Shown piece by piece: positions 46,424 through 57,057 of a stretch of DNA of 64,000 bases. Within the stretch, counting starts at the first letter, position 1; each line of letters begins with the position of its first letter. The DNA comes from Denitromonas ohlonensis (lineage in GTDB: Bacteria > Pseudomonadota > Gammaproteobacteria > Burkholderiales > Rhodocyclaceae): positions 62,001-126,000 of the forward strand of contig NZ_VMNI01000020.1 in NCBI RefSeq assembly GCF_007625205.1, read 5' to 3'. The notes below the pieces were generated by a model. That model was not told where the DNA came from and searched no databases. It saw nothing but the letters and a program-made list of their open reading frames with translations. Both the position numbers and the translations under genes were made by a program.

Positions 46424-46448
46424 AAGGGGGCGCTGGACGCCCCTTTTT
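46424..46448 (+). terminator. Rho-independent terminator of hupE
   Basis: AAGGGGGCG (46424-46432) pairs with CGCCCCTTT over a 5-base loop (one G-T pair) and runs into a T-tract (CCCCTTTTTAG). Confidence 0.85.
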
Positions 46449-46457
46449 AGTGACACA

Positions 46458-46502
46458 CCCCTTCACCGCGAAGGGGTATTCCCGACAAAATTTGTCGGGA
46501 AT
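46458..46502. promoter_or_regulatory. Hairpin plus 25-bp perfect palindrome (candidate operator) upstream of the DUF255 gene
   Basis: CCCCTTC/GAAGGGG forms a 7-bp hairpin (46458-46476). Directly after it, ATTCCCGACAAA and TTTGTCGGGAAT (46478-46502) form a perfect 12-bp inverted repeat around one base. The right arm overlaps the -35 box of a good promoter, the layout of a repressor operator. The CCCGAC-N-GTCGGG core vaguely recalls Rrf2/IscR-type sites; the regulator is not known. Confidence 0.6.
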
Positions 46503-46520
46503 GTGCGCGCTTGGTAAACT
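46492..46520 (+). promoter_or_regulatory. Sigma70-type promoter of the DUF255 gene
   Basis: TTGTCG (-35, 46492-46497) and TAAACT (-10, 46515-46520) are 17 bases apart, about 30 bases before the start codon. The -35 lies within the palindrome. Confidence 0.6.
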
Positions 46521-46550
46521 GGCGCGCATTGTCTTATTACCGAGATCGCG

Positions 46551-48584
<2,034 letters not shown>

Positions 48585-48649
48585 GCAAAGCCAGATTCAT
48601 GGTTTAGTATCCGCCGGTGTTGGTTCCACTTAACGATAAGGAAATTCCG

Positions 48650-48958
48650 ATGAAAGCACTCGTTGCTGCTACCGTCGCCCTGGGTCTGCTGAGCGCAGCT
48701 CCGGCCTTTGCTTCCGCTGAACTGGCCAAGGCTAAGAACTGCCTGGCCTGTCACACGGTCGACAAGAAGCTGGTTGGCCCGGCTTACAAGGATGTGGCCG
48801 CCAAGTACGCAGGTCAGGCAGACGCCTCGGCCATGCTGGCAGAGAAAATCATGAAGGGTGGCAAGGGCGCCTGGGGCCCGGTCCCGATGCCGCCTAACCC
48901 GCAAGTGAAGCCCGAGGAAGCCAAGGCATTGGCTGACTGGGTGATGAGCCAGAAGTAA
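48650..48958 (+). CDS. Class I c-type cytochrome (c551/c552-like)
   Basis: A 102-aa periplasmic monoheme cytochrome with a signal peptide (MKALVAATVALGLLSAAPAF), heme motif CLACH at mature residues 11-15, and the C-terminal Met-ligand loop WGPVPMPPNP typical of c551/c552. It carries electrons to nitrite reductase or oxidases in the periplasm. AAGGA precedes the ATG; a strong terminator follows. Confidence 0.94.
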   Translation: MKALVAATVALGLLSAAPAFASAELAKAKNCLACHTVDKKLVGPAYKDVAAKYAGQADASAMLAEKIMKGGKGAWGPVPMPPNPQVKPEEAKALADWVMSQK

Positions 48959-48971
48959 TTCGGCGCTTCAA

Positions 48972-49000
48972 CAAAAAACCAGCTTTCGGGCTGGTTTTTT
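48972..49000 (+). terminator. Rho-independent terminator of the cytochrome c gene
   Basis: AAAAAACCAGC and GCTGGTTTTTT pair over a short loop, with T-run within and after the right arm. The A-rich left arm makes it usable in the other direction too. Confidence 0.9.
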
Positions 49001-49022
49001 GTTGTCCGGCGTCGGGGGCGGC

Positions 49023-51233
49023 TTATTGTGGTCGTGGCGCCCGTTCGGCCTCGATGTGCTGGGGGGGCGCTTCGAGCCAGCGGTCAAGCTCACCCGCGGT
49101 GACGGCTTTGGAAAACAGGTAGCCCTGCATGATGTCGCAGCCCATGTCTTGCAGCCGCTGGGCCTGCTCCTGGCGTTCTACGCCTTCGGCGACCAGGTGC
49201 AGACCAAAGCCTCGCGCGATGCCGGTAATCGCCGAGATGATTGGCTGGGTGCCTTCGCCGTTGAGATTGTCGACAAAGCTGCGGTCGATCTTGAGGCTGC
49301 TGACCGGGAATTTCTGCAAATAGGCGAGCGCGGAGTAGCCGGTGCCGAAGTCGTCGATGGAGATGCCGACGCCGCAGTCGCGCAGCCGGCGAATCCGGGC
49401 GATGACCTCGTCGGTGTCGCGCATCATGACCCGCTCGGTGATCTCCACCTCGAAGCGGTCATGCGCGAGGCCGCAGCGCGAGACGCAGTCGGCGACCTGG
49501 TCGATGGTGTCGTCGCGATCGAAATCGTGGGAGGACAGATTGATCGACATGCGCAGGGCCTGATGCCCGCGAGCGTGCCATCGCGCGAGCTGTCGCGTGG
49601 CGGTATCGACGACCCAGTGGCTGATGTCGCGGATCAGACCGACCTCTTCGGCCACCTGAATGAAGGCCGCGGGGCCGACCAGCCCGTGGGTGGGGTGTTG
49701 CCAGCGCAGCAGGGCTTCGACGCCGACCAGCTGGCCGGACTCCATGCTGATCTGTGGCTGGTAGTGCAGCGAAAATTCGTTTCTGGCCAAGGCGCCGCGC
49801 AGGTCGTCTTCGAGCGCGATACGTTCGCGGTAGTGCGCGTTGAGGTCCGGGTCGAAGAAGCGGAAGCCGTTCTTGCCTTCGCGCTTGATCTGGTACATCG
49901 CGATATCGGCGTGCTGGGTCAGTTGTTCGGCCACGTCGCCGTCTCGCGGGAAGACCGAGATGCCAATGCTGACGGTGGCGTGAAAGCTGCCGTGTTCGAG
50001 CTGGAACGGGGTTTTCAGTGCGGTGTGGATTTTCTGCGCGATGGTTTCGGCGTCTTCGGCGTGGGCGATGTCGGGCAGCAGAATGATGAACTCGTCACCA
50101 CCCAGGCGGGCGAGCGTGTCGCCTTTGCGCAGGGTCTCTTTCAGCCGGGTGGCGAGGCCGCGCAGCAGGCGGTCGCCTTCGCTGTGTCCGTAGGTATCGT
50201 TGACCCGCTTGAAACGGTCGACATCGATGAACATGACCGCCAGCAGTCCGCCGCGGCGCTGCGCCTGGGCGATCGCCAGTTCGAGGCGGTCCTTGAACAG
50301 AATCCGGTTGGGCAGGTGGGTGAGCTGGTCGTGGTAGGCCTGAAAGGTGATGATTTCTTCGGCCCGCTTGCGCTCCGAAATATCGCGGGCCACGCCGTAA
50401 ATGCCGACCGGGGCCTGGCTGGCGTCCTCGCCGCTACGATTCGAAATCGGGACTGCATTGAGCGTGACGGTGACGGTTCTGGTGCCGGGTTGGCCGGATT
50501 GCGCATCCAACCGTCGCAGGCGCAGCTCCAGCACCGGGTGCATGCGTTTTCCGCGGGCTGCGTCGCGCAGCAAGGCCTCGACCCGAATGGCGTCATCGTC
50601 GAGCAAGAGTGTGCTGAAGGCTTTGCCGAGCAACTGCTCGCGGGTGTAGCCCAGCATGGTCTGAACGCGCGGGTTCACATAGTTGAACGCGCCGCTGGGG
50701 TTGAGGGTGAAGATGAAGTCGGGTGAGCTTTCGACCAGATAGCGATGCAGGCGCTCGGAGCTTTTCAGGCGCTGGCTCATGACCCCGTTGGCCTGCTCCA
50801 GCAGGGCTTTGTGCAAGACGTTTTGCACGGCGCGTTGCAGCTGGGCCACATGGTAGGGCTTGCGCACATAGTCGTCGGCGCCGCGGCGCAGGGCGCCAAT
50901 GGCGGCGTCGATGGCGTCTTCGCCGCTGATCATCACCACCGATTCCGTGCGGCCGGCGTTGGCCAGCCAGTCGAGTACGTCGAGGCCGGAGCCGTCGGGC
51001 AGCCGGTAGTCGAGCAGGATCAGGTCGTAGCGATTGTTTTCAAGGCGGCTGATGGCGTCGGACACCGTGCCGCACTCTTCAAAGTGGCGGCCGGCATGGG
51101 CGAGGACATGCGGCAGGGTGCGACGCAAGGGGGCGTCGTCGTCGACCAGCAGAATGCGGCTGGGACGCTCGTACGTCGCCGTACGATCGGACAGGGTATG
51201 ACTAAAGAAAGGGGCCTCACCGGGTATGACCAT
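49023..51233 (-). CDS. Response regulator with PAS, GGDEF and EAL domains (c-di-GMP turnover)
   Basis: A 736-aa protein. Order: receiver (Asp75 in LILLDYRLPDG, Lys in VRKPYHV), PAS (about 160-290, ESSPDFIFTLNPSGAFNYVN), GGDEF with an intact motif (ARLGGDEFIILL) and EAL with an intact motif (GVEALLRWQ, DDFGTGYSALAYLQ, ERVMMRD). Both synthesis and hydrolysis of c-di-GMP are possible. It lies 52 bases downstream of the HDOD-GAF kinase gene, its probable phosphodonor. Confidence 0.94.
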   Translation of the reverse strand: MVIPGEAPFFSHTLSDRTATYERPSRILLVDDDAPLRRTLPHVLAHAGRHFEECGTVSDAISRLENNRYDLILLDYRLPDGSGLDVLDWLANAGRTESVVMISGEDAIDAAIGALRRGADDYVRKPYHVAQLQRAVQNVLHKALLEQANGVMSQRLKSSERLHRYLVESSPDFIFTLNPSGAFNYVNPRVQTMLGYTREQLLGKAFSTLLLDDDAIRVEALLRDAARGKRMHPVLELRLRRLDAQSGQPGTRTVTVTLNAVPISNRSGEDASQAPVGIYGVARDISERKRAEEIITFQAYHDQLTHLPNRILFKDRLELAIAQAQRRGGLLAVMFIDVDRFKRVNDTYGHSEGDRLLRGLATRLKETLRKGDTLARLGGDEFIILLPDIAHAEDAETIAQKIHTALKTPFQLEHGSFHATVSIGISVFPRDGDVAEQLTQHADIAMYQIKREGKNGFRFFDPDLNAHYRERIALEDDLRGALARNEFSLHYQPQISMESGQLVGVEALLRWQHPTHGLVGPAAFIQVAEEVGLIRDISHWVVDTATRQLARWHARGHQALRMSINLSSHDFDRDDTIDQVADCVSRCGLAHDRFEVEITERVMMRDTDEVIARIRRLRDCGVGISIDDFGTGYSALAYLQKFPVSSLKIDRSFVDNLNGEGTQPIISAITGIARGFGLHLVAEGVERQEQAQRLQDMGCDIMQGYLFSKAVTAGELDRWLEAPPQHIEAERAPRPQ

Positions 51234-51285
51234 GATCTCCCCGTCGTCGCCAAGCGACAGCGTAACCCGTCGGATGATGCCCGAT

Positions 51286-53346
51286 TCAGACGTTGCGGGC
51301 TAGTGGAATGAAAATCTGGAAGCTCGTGCCAGTGTTTTTTTGACTACGACAGAGGGTATAGGCACCAGATTGCCGGAGTAAGTCATTGACGATCGACAGC
51401 CCAATGCCTTGGTGGTCCTCGCCTTTTTGGCTCGGCTGCGGCGAAAACAGTCGGCCGAGGCGAGCGTCGGGTAGTCCGGGGCCGTTGTCGACGAGTCGCA
51501 GTTCCAGGCTAGGGACGCCATCGGCCATCAGCACACCGGGCGAAGAGATGCTCAGACGGCCGCCCTCGGGCAAGGCCTCGGCGGCATTGCGCATCAGGTT
51601 GAGGACGACTTGCTTGAGTGCGCTGGCCGGCATCGCCACGGCGGGCAGGCCGCGGGGGATTCGTACGTCGAGTTCGCGCTTGCGGCTGCTGAACAAGGTA
51701 TCTGCATAGACTTGCTGGAGCTGGCGCACGACCTCGCCGAGGTCGGCGGTGGTGGTCACTGGCTCGGCCGTGTCGGGATCGCTCATGCGTCGCAGCAGCG
51801 CGCCAATGCGGTCGATCTCCTTGCTGACCTGGGCGAGCTCGCCGGTCAGCGCGGTGTCGGCGGTGTCGCGCTGGCTGATGATGCCCAGATAACTCTTGAT
51901 GACGGTGAGCGGGCTATTGACCTCGTGCGTGATGCGGCGGGCCTTGGCCAGGTGTTCGGCGCGCGCGGTTGCCAGAAGCTGCGCCTCTGCCGCTTGGCGC
52001 TGCGCCTGGCGCACCTGGCTGGCCGCCGCGTGCGCGACCAGTGACAGCATCAGGCTTTGTTCGTCTGGCGCGATGTCGAGGCTTTCATCGATACCCAGCA
52101 CGCCCACGCCGCGCTCGCCGCCAGCGTGCCACGGCAGGCACAAAATGCCGGCGCTATCGAGCCAGCGGGCGATATGCCAGTCGCGGGTGCTTCTGCCGGG
52201 CGCGTCGCGGCCAGGGAAGTGGCTGGTGCTGGTCTGGGTGCGCATGGCCAGGGCAACCACGCTGGTTTCATCTGACAGGCGCAAGTCGAGCTCGGCGATG
52301 GCGCTCGCTCGCTCGGCTTCATGCGTGGCGTCGAGTGCGAGCAGCACTTCGCTGTTGGCGCGTAACACCATCGGCGGGCGCTTGCCGAACAGCAGTCGAA
52401 ACGCGTCCTGCAGTTGGCGCACGGCGGTCTCGGCAGAGGCGGCGTTGAATGCGGCCTGGATCAGCCCGTCGATGGTGACCCGTCGCCAGTGGGCTGGCAG
52501 GCGGGGGGAGTCGGGCGAGGCGCTGGTCGGCGCCACCGCGTTGCTGCCTGCCGGCTGCCCGATGCCAAGTGATTGCAGCCCCTGGCTGGACAGGTAGTCC
52601 ACGTCGGTTTGCAGGCTGAGCAGGGCCTCTTTGGACAGGCCGCTGAGGCGCTGCGCTTCGTCGAGCCGTTGTGAGTCATCGCTCAGGCATTGCGCCGCAC
52701 GAAGAATGGCGGCCAGCGGATGCGCGTTTTGTAGCTGCTCTTCGGTGGCGCCGGCCAAGGCCAGGGCGTCGATGACGGGGCGCGGCAGCTGGCAGTGCTG
52801 GGCCAGGTTGGCGCTCAGCGCGATGTGGTCGGTGTCGAAGCGTTGGCGCTCACGGGTGCGGAGGGCTTCGGGTGTGGCGCATTGCGCACATAGTTGCGCA
52901 TAGTCGGGCGAGGAGGCGTGCAGGTTCATCTGCCCCAAGCGTGACCACAGACCGGCCAGAAAGGCCTCTTCAGGGCGCGGGTAGCGTTTCTCGATGGCCA
53001 GGTGCATGGCACTTTCGGCGGTGAGCAAGGCCTGCTGGTGCAGCCCTTTCATGACCGCAATATCGCCGGGGTGGGCGCTCGCATGCAGCAGCCAGGCGCG
53101 CAACAGGGGGGCGCCAACGCGACGCAGGCGATCGGCAAGCAGGGCTTGCAGCGGTCGGGCGTCGGCGCTGTCGAGCGGTTGCAGCCAGAGCAGGGCGAAG
53201 CACAGCGCGGCGTCGCGGCTGGCGTGCTCGGCCAGCGTGTCCCACGGAATGTCCGCCGCTTCCATCAGGCGCAACAAGGCCTCGGCCGCGTTTGGGTGCG
53301 GGCTCGGGCGATGCATGCGGAAGGGCAGGACGGGCAGTGACATCAA
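51286..53346 (-). CDS. HDOD-GAF sensor histidine kinase
   Basis: A 686-aa soluble hybrid. Residues about 15-260 form an HDOD domain, about 290-445 a GAF-like domain (GILCLPWHAGGERGVGVLGI), then a coiled-coil and kinase core: His474 in ARRITHEVNSPLTVI, N-box VVLNLMRNAAEAL, and DNGPGLPDARLGRLF, GIGLSIVNDLL. No membrane span. It probably phosphorylates the REC-PAS-GGDEF-EAL protein encoded next. HDOD-containing kinases are found mainly in Rhodocyclales and relatives. Confidence 0.9.
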   Translation of the reverse strand: MMSLPVLPFRMHRPSPHPNAAEALLRLMEAADIPWDTLAEHASRDAALCFALLWLQPLDSADARPLQALLADRLRRVGAPLLRAWLLHASAHPGDIAVMKGLHQQALLTAESAMHLAIEKRYPRPEEAFLAGLWSRLGQMNLHASSPDYAQLCAQCATPEALRTRERQRFDTDHIALSANLAQHCQLPRPVIDALALAGATEEQLQNAHPLAAILRAAQCLSDDSQRLDEAQRLSGLSKEALLSLQTDVDYLSSQGLQSLGIGQPAGSNAVAPTSASPDSPRLPAHWRRVTIDGLIQAAFNAASAETAVRQLQDAFRLLFGKRPPMVLRANSEVLLALDATHEAERASAIAELDLRLSDETSVVALAMRTQTSTSHFPGRDAPGRSTRDWHIARWLDSAGILCLPWHAGGERGVGVLGIDESLDIAPDEQSLMLSLVAHAAASQVRQAQRQAAEAQLLATARAEHLAKARRITHEVNSPLTVIKSYLGIISQRDTADTALTGELAQVSKEIDRIGALLRRMSDPDTAEPVTTTADLGEVVRQLQQVYADTLFSSRKRELDVRIPRGLPAVAMPASALKQVVLNLMRNAAEALPEGGRLSISSPGVLMADGVPSLELRLVDNGPGLPDARLGRLFSPQPSQKGEDHQGIGLSIVNDLLRQSGAYTLCRSQKNTGTSFQIFIPLARNV

Positions 53347-53546
53347 GAAGCGAAAGCCGTGAAAGACAGAGCAGACCGAATTCTAACGGCGGAACGCTCA
53401 TCCAGACGTGATAGGTGTCGCAGGGGACGATGGGGTATGCGGCGGCGTCCAGAGGCAGTCTCGGGGCGTTGCTGTGCTCGCCGGGCGCGCACGGGCCCGT
53501 CTTTCGCCATAAGGAGGGGGCGGCCTGGCGGGTGGTCGGGCGGCGG
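53347..53546. other. Intergenic gap without recognised feature
   Basis: These 200 bases between two minus-strand HDOD genes presumably carry the promoter of the kinase operon, but no convincing element was seen by eye. Confidence 0.3.
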
Positions 53547-54683
53547 TCAGGCTTGCAGGCTGTCGGCGAACTGCAGGCCGGCGAGCAGGGCGCGGTTGAC
53601 GCTCTCGTTGTCGATGGCGAGCTCGCTGACTTGCGTTTGCAACCGCGACGGGTCAAAACGCTCGCAGGCGCGCGCCAGATTGAGGAAGGGCGCGAACGCG
53701 CCTTCGTCATTGATCAGGGCTTCGGTAATGGACTCGGGCAGGCTCATTTCGCCGAGCAGATCGCCCAGCGACGTGCCGAGCAGGGCCGGTAGCAGGGAGA
53801 AGGCGCCGGTAATGAACAGGTTGTCGTGATCGGCCTTGTCGAAGAAGGGCGCGCCGACGCGCTCCATCAGCCGGCCGCGGGCGATCGAGGTTTGCATCAG
53901 TGCCGGGGCGGCCGGGTCGCGGCTGGCGGTGACCAGCAGCAGCGACAGCCATTTGTTGAGGTTGTTGTAGCCCAGGATGGTGACTGCGTGGCGGAAGGAC
54001 TGGATCTCGCAGCGCAGGCCGAAGCCGACCGAGTTGATGTAGCGCAGCAGCTTGTAGGAGAGCGCGACGTCTTGCTTGAGGACGGCTTCGATCTCCTTGA
54101 TGTCGGCGTTGTGGCGGACGAGATTGAGCAGGCGGACGAGCTGGGCGTGGGAGGGCGACAGCTGCTTGCCCGGGGCGTTGCCATGCAGAAAGAACCAGCC
54201 GGCTGCGCCGTCGAAACCGCGGTGTGCTGCGTCGTCAAAGGCCGGCGTGTCCTTGAGGCCCCAGGCCAGGCTCAGGCCGGGGCTGTTGTGCGGGCTGGGT
54301 TGTTTGCGCTGGTCCATGATCACGAAGCGCCAGTCGACGTCCGGCGGCAAGACCGTGTCGGCGGTGTACCAGGACAGACAGGTGCCCACGCCCGCCGCTT
54401 TCAGTTCGGGGAGCAGCGCCTGCACTTTCGGGTGAGCCAGCGTGGGCGCCGGGATCTCGATGGTCAGGTTTTCGGGCATCTCCCAGTCGAGCAGATCGAC
54501 GGTCGGGACGAGTTTGCCCAGCGAGAGAAACACCGAGTGGTGTCGCGGCCATTCTTCTTCGAACTGCTGCAGGCCTTCGACGATGTCGGCCACCGACGGC
54601 GCATGCGCGATCAGGCGGTTGGCGGTGATCGCGCGGTTGCGGTTGACGACGGGTTCGCGGGTCAGCAGCAGGGATTGGCTCAT
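53547..54683 (-). CDS. EAL-like/HDOD (YuxH-type) signalling protein
   Basis: A 378-aa protein. The N-terminal half resembles a degenerate EAL domain (LTREPVVNRNRAITANRL ... GFDGAAGWFFLHG) that lacks the EAL catalytic Glu motif; the C-terminal half is an HDOD domain (VALSYKLLRYINSVGFGLRC, SFRHAVTILGYNNLNKWLSL). Such proteins act as scaffolds in motility or signalling networks and are likely catalytically inactive. Starts 4 bases after the stop of the ferredoxin-type reductase gene, so the two are co-transcribed. Confidence 0.87.
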   Translation of the reverse strand: MSQSLLLTREPVVNRNRAITANRLIAHAPSVADIVEGLQQFEEEWPRHHSVFLSLGKLVPTVDLLDWEMPENLTIEIPAPTLAHPKVQALLPELKAAGVGTCLSWYTADTVLPPDVDWRFVIMDQRKQPSPHNSPGLSLAWGLKDTPAFDDAAHRGFDGAAGWFFLHGNAPGKQLSPSHAQLVRLLNLVRHNADIKEIEAVLKQDVALSYKLLRYINSVGFGLRCEIQSFRHAVTILGYNNLNKWLSLLLVTASRDPAAPALMQTSIARGRLMERVGAPFFDKADHDNLFITGAFSLLPALLGTSLGDLLGEMSLPESITEALINDEGAFAPFLNLARACERFDPSRLQTQVSELAIDNESVNRALLAGLQFADSLQA

Positions 54684-54687
54684 GATG

Positions 54688-55713
54688 TCAGGCTTGCGAT
54701 TCCAGGGCGTAGGTAAAAGCGTCGGCAAAAAATTCTTCGTCGGGCAGGCCGCATTGCTGGGTGAAGTCTTGATGGGCGGCGTCAATCATGACCGGCGCAC
54801 CGCAAGCATAAACCTGGTGGCCAGAAAGATCGGGCAAATCGGCCATCACCGCTTGATGCACCAGACCGGTTCGCCCCGTCCATGGCTCACTTGGAATGTT
54901 ATCGGACAGCACGGGCACAAACTTGAACCAGGAATGCGATTCGGCCCATGCCGCTGCCATGTCGTGAAGATACAAACCGGCGCGGTCGCGGGCACCCCAG
55001 TAAAGTGTCATGGGGCGGGTCAGGCCGGTGGCGATGGCGTGCTCGATAAGGCCCTTGATGGGCGCGAAGCCGGTGCCGCCGGCCAGCAAGACGATCGGTT
55101 TGGCGCTGTCCTCGCGCAGGAAGAAGCTGCCCAGCGGGCCCTCGAAGCGCAGGATGTCGCGCACTTTCATGGTCGAAAACACCTGGCCGGTGAAGGCGCC
55201 GTCCGGCACATGGCGGATATGCAGTTCGAGGTGGTCGGCGTGGCTCGGCGGGTTGGCGATCGAAAAGCTGCGTCGCTTGCCGCCGGGCAGCAGGAAGTCG
55301 ATGTATTGCCCCGCGCGAAAGGCAAAAACCTCCGTGGCGGGCAGTTTGAGCTTGAGCACCATCACGTCCGGCGCGGCCAGCGTCATCTCCTGCACGCGGC
55401 AAGGCAGTTTCTTGACCGGGATGTCGTCGGCGCGATTGACCGTGCGGCACTCGATGCTCAGATCGCTGCGGGGGGTCGCACAGCAGAACAACGCCAGGCC
55501 GGCGGCCTTTTCTTCGTCGGTCAGGGTCTGCGGACCGTGCTGGCCGTAGTCCACGGTGCCTTCCAGGATTTTGCCCTTGCAGGCGCCACAGACGCCGTCG
55601 CGGCAACTGTGGGGCAGTAGCAGGCCGGCCGCGGCGGCGGCGTCGAGGAGGGTCTGGTCTTCGGCGATGGCGACAACGTGATCGCCCGGGAGGATGTTGA
55701 GCTGAAAGGACAT
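54688..55713 (-). CDS. Ferredoxin-NAD(P)H reductase (AscD-like, phenol hydroxylase reductase family)
   Basis: A 341-aa flavo-iron-sulfur reductase. Plant-type [2Fe-2S] domain first (SCRDGVCGACKGKILEG, later LFCCATP), then the FAD domain (FRAGQYIDFLLPGGKRRSFS, with RSFS) and the NAD(P) domain (VLLAGGTGFAPIKGLIEHA, YWGARDRAGLY, YACGAPVMI). Often annotated as CDP-6-deoxy-delta-3,4-glucoseen reductase, but without sugar genes here it more likely serves an unknown oxygenase or general reduction. Divergent from an epimerase gene with only 29 bases between starts. Confidence 0.9.
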   Translation of the reverse strand: MSFQLNILPGDHVVAIAEDQTLLDAAAAAGLLLPHSCRDGVCGACKGKILEGTVDYGQHGPQTLTDEEKAAGLALFCCATPRSDLSIECRTVNRADDIPVKKLPCRVQEMTLAAPDVMVLKLKLPATEVFAFRAGQYIDFLLPGGKRRSFSIANPPSHADHLELHIRHVPDGAFTGQVFSTMKVRDILRFEGPLGSFFLREDSAKPIVLLAGGTGFAPIKGLIEHAIATGLTRPMTLYWGARDRAGLYLHDMAAAWAESHSWFKFVPVLSDNIPSEPWTGRTGLVHQAVMADLPDLSGHQVYACGAPVMIDAAHQDFTQQCGLPDEEFFADAFTYALESQA

Positions 55714-55742
55714 GACGAAATCTGGCGTGAGATAATGAAGCG

Positions 55743-56621
55743 ATGAGAACGATTCTGATTGTGGGCTGCGGCGATGTCGCCCGGCGCGCCATTCCATGGC
55801 TGGCCGGGCGCTTTCGCGTTATCGCGATGATACGCGATGACAGCCAGCGTGCCGCCTTGCGGGCGCTGGGCGCGCGCGTGCTGGTGGCCGATCTGGACGA
55901 TCGCCGCACCTTGCGGCGCCTGTCCGGCATCGCCGATGTGGTGCTGCATGCCGCTCCGCCGCCGCGCAAGGGGGCGGTCGATTCGCGCACCCGGCATCTG
56001 GTGGCGGCGCTGGCGCAGGGCAGCACAGTGCCGCGTCGGTTGGTGTATATCAGCACGACCGGGGTGTATGGCGACTGCCACGGCGCTTGGGTGAGCGAGA
56101 CCCGCCCCGTGTCGCCGGACTCCGACCGCGCCGGACGCCGCGTTGATGCCGAGCGCCGGCTGCGTGCCTTCGGTCGCCGCTGCGGGGTGTCGGTCGGCAT
56201 TTTGCGGGCGCCGGGCATCTATGCGGCTGACCGCTTGCCGCTGGCGCGCCTGGAGCGCGGCGACCCGATCCTGCGGCCCGAGGACGACGTCCACACCAAT
56301 CACATCCATGCCGAAGATCTGGCCCGCTGGTGCGCCATCGCTGTGTTTCGCGGCGGGGCGGGGCGGGTGTGGAATGCCTGCGACAACACCCGCCTGACCA
56401 TGGGTGGCTATTTCAATACGGTGGCCGATCACTTCGGCCTGCCGCGCCCCGAGCCGCTCAGTCGCGCTCAGATTGCCGAGCGTGTCTCGCCGCTGACGCT
56501 CACCTTCATGCAGGAATCGCGGCAGATCGACAATGCGCGCATCAAGCGCGAGCTGCGTGCGCCGCTGATGTATCCCGATATCCAATCCGGGCTGGCCGCC
56601 GTGTCGCCCGCCCTTCACTGA
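55743..56621 (+). CDS. NAD-dependent epimerase/dehydratase family protein (extended SDR-like)
   Basis: A 292-aa Rossmann-fold protein with the nucleotide motif ILIVGCGDVARRAIPWL and the region LVYISTTGVYGD, in which YISTTGVYG matches the atypical SDR (YeeZ-like) family. RPVSP and ILRAPGIYAADRLPL follow. Substrate unknown. The gene is divergent from the reductase gene and followed 8 bases later by the HemJ-like gene. Confidence 0.88.
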   Translation: MRTILIVGCGDVARRAIPWLAGRFRVIAMIRDDSQRAALRALGARVLVADLDDRRTLRRLSGIADVVLHAAPPPRKGAVDSRTRHLVAALAQGSTVPRRLVYISTTGVYGDCHGAWVSETRPVSPDSDRAGRRVDAERRLRAFGRRCGVSVGILRAPGIYAADRLPLARLERGDPILRPEDDVHTNHIHAEDLARWCAIAVFRGGAGRVWNACDNTRLTMGGYFNTVADHFGLPRPEPLSRAQIAERVSPLTLTFMQESRQIDNARIKRELRAPLMYPDIQSGLAAVSPALH

Positions 56622-56629
56622 GACCCCCC

Positions 56630-57046
56630 ATGCTTGTTGTCAAAGCCCTGCACATCATCTTCGTCGTCAGCTGGTTCGCTGGCTTGTTCTACCTGCCGCG
56701 CATCTTCGTCAATCTGGCCATGGTGCCCGCCGACAGCACCGCCGAACGCGAGCGTCTGCTGCTGATGGCGCGCAAGCTGCTGCGCTTCATGACGCCGCTG
56801 GCCGTATTGGCGGTGGTGTTTGGTCTGTGGTTGTGGTTTGGTTATGGCTTTGGCGGTGGCTGGTTGCATGCCAAGACCGCGCTGGTGCTCGTGTTGATCG
56901 GCTATCACGTGTATTGCGGCACTTTGCTCAAACACTTTGTGGCAGGGCGCAATGCGCGCAGCCATGTGTGGTTCCGCGTCTTCAATGAAATGCCGGTGCT
57001 GGTGCTGTTTGTGGTGGTGTTTCTCGTTGTCCTCAAACCTTTCTGA
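56630..57046 (+). CDS. HemJ/CopD-like membrane protein (UPF0093)
   Basis: A 138-aa protein with four hydrophobic spans and the HemJ signature ALHIIFVVSWFAGLFYLPRI (His8), with the second-half block GGGWLHAKTALVLVLIGYHV (conserved His and Lys). HemJ is the oxygen-independent protoporphyrinogen oxidase of many bacteria; shorter CopD-like paralogues also exist. Start at 56630 chosen over a long upstream shadow frame. Lies between an epimerase and an rRNA-methyltransferase-like gene on one strand. Confidence 0.88.
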   Translation: MLVVKALHIIFVVSWFAGLFYLPRIFVNLAMVPADSTAERERLLLMARKLLRFMTPLAVLAVVFGLWLWFGYGFGGGWLHAKTALVLVLIGYHVYCGTLLKHFVAGRNARSHVWFRVFNEMPVLVLFVVVFLVVLKPF

Positions 57047-57057
57047 GTCGATTTCTC

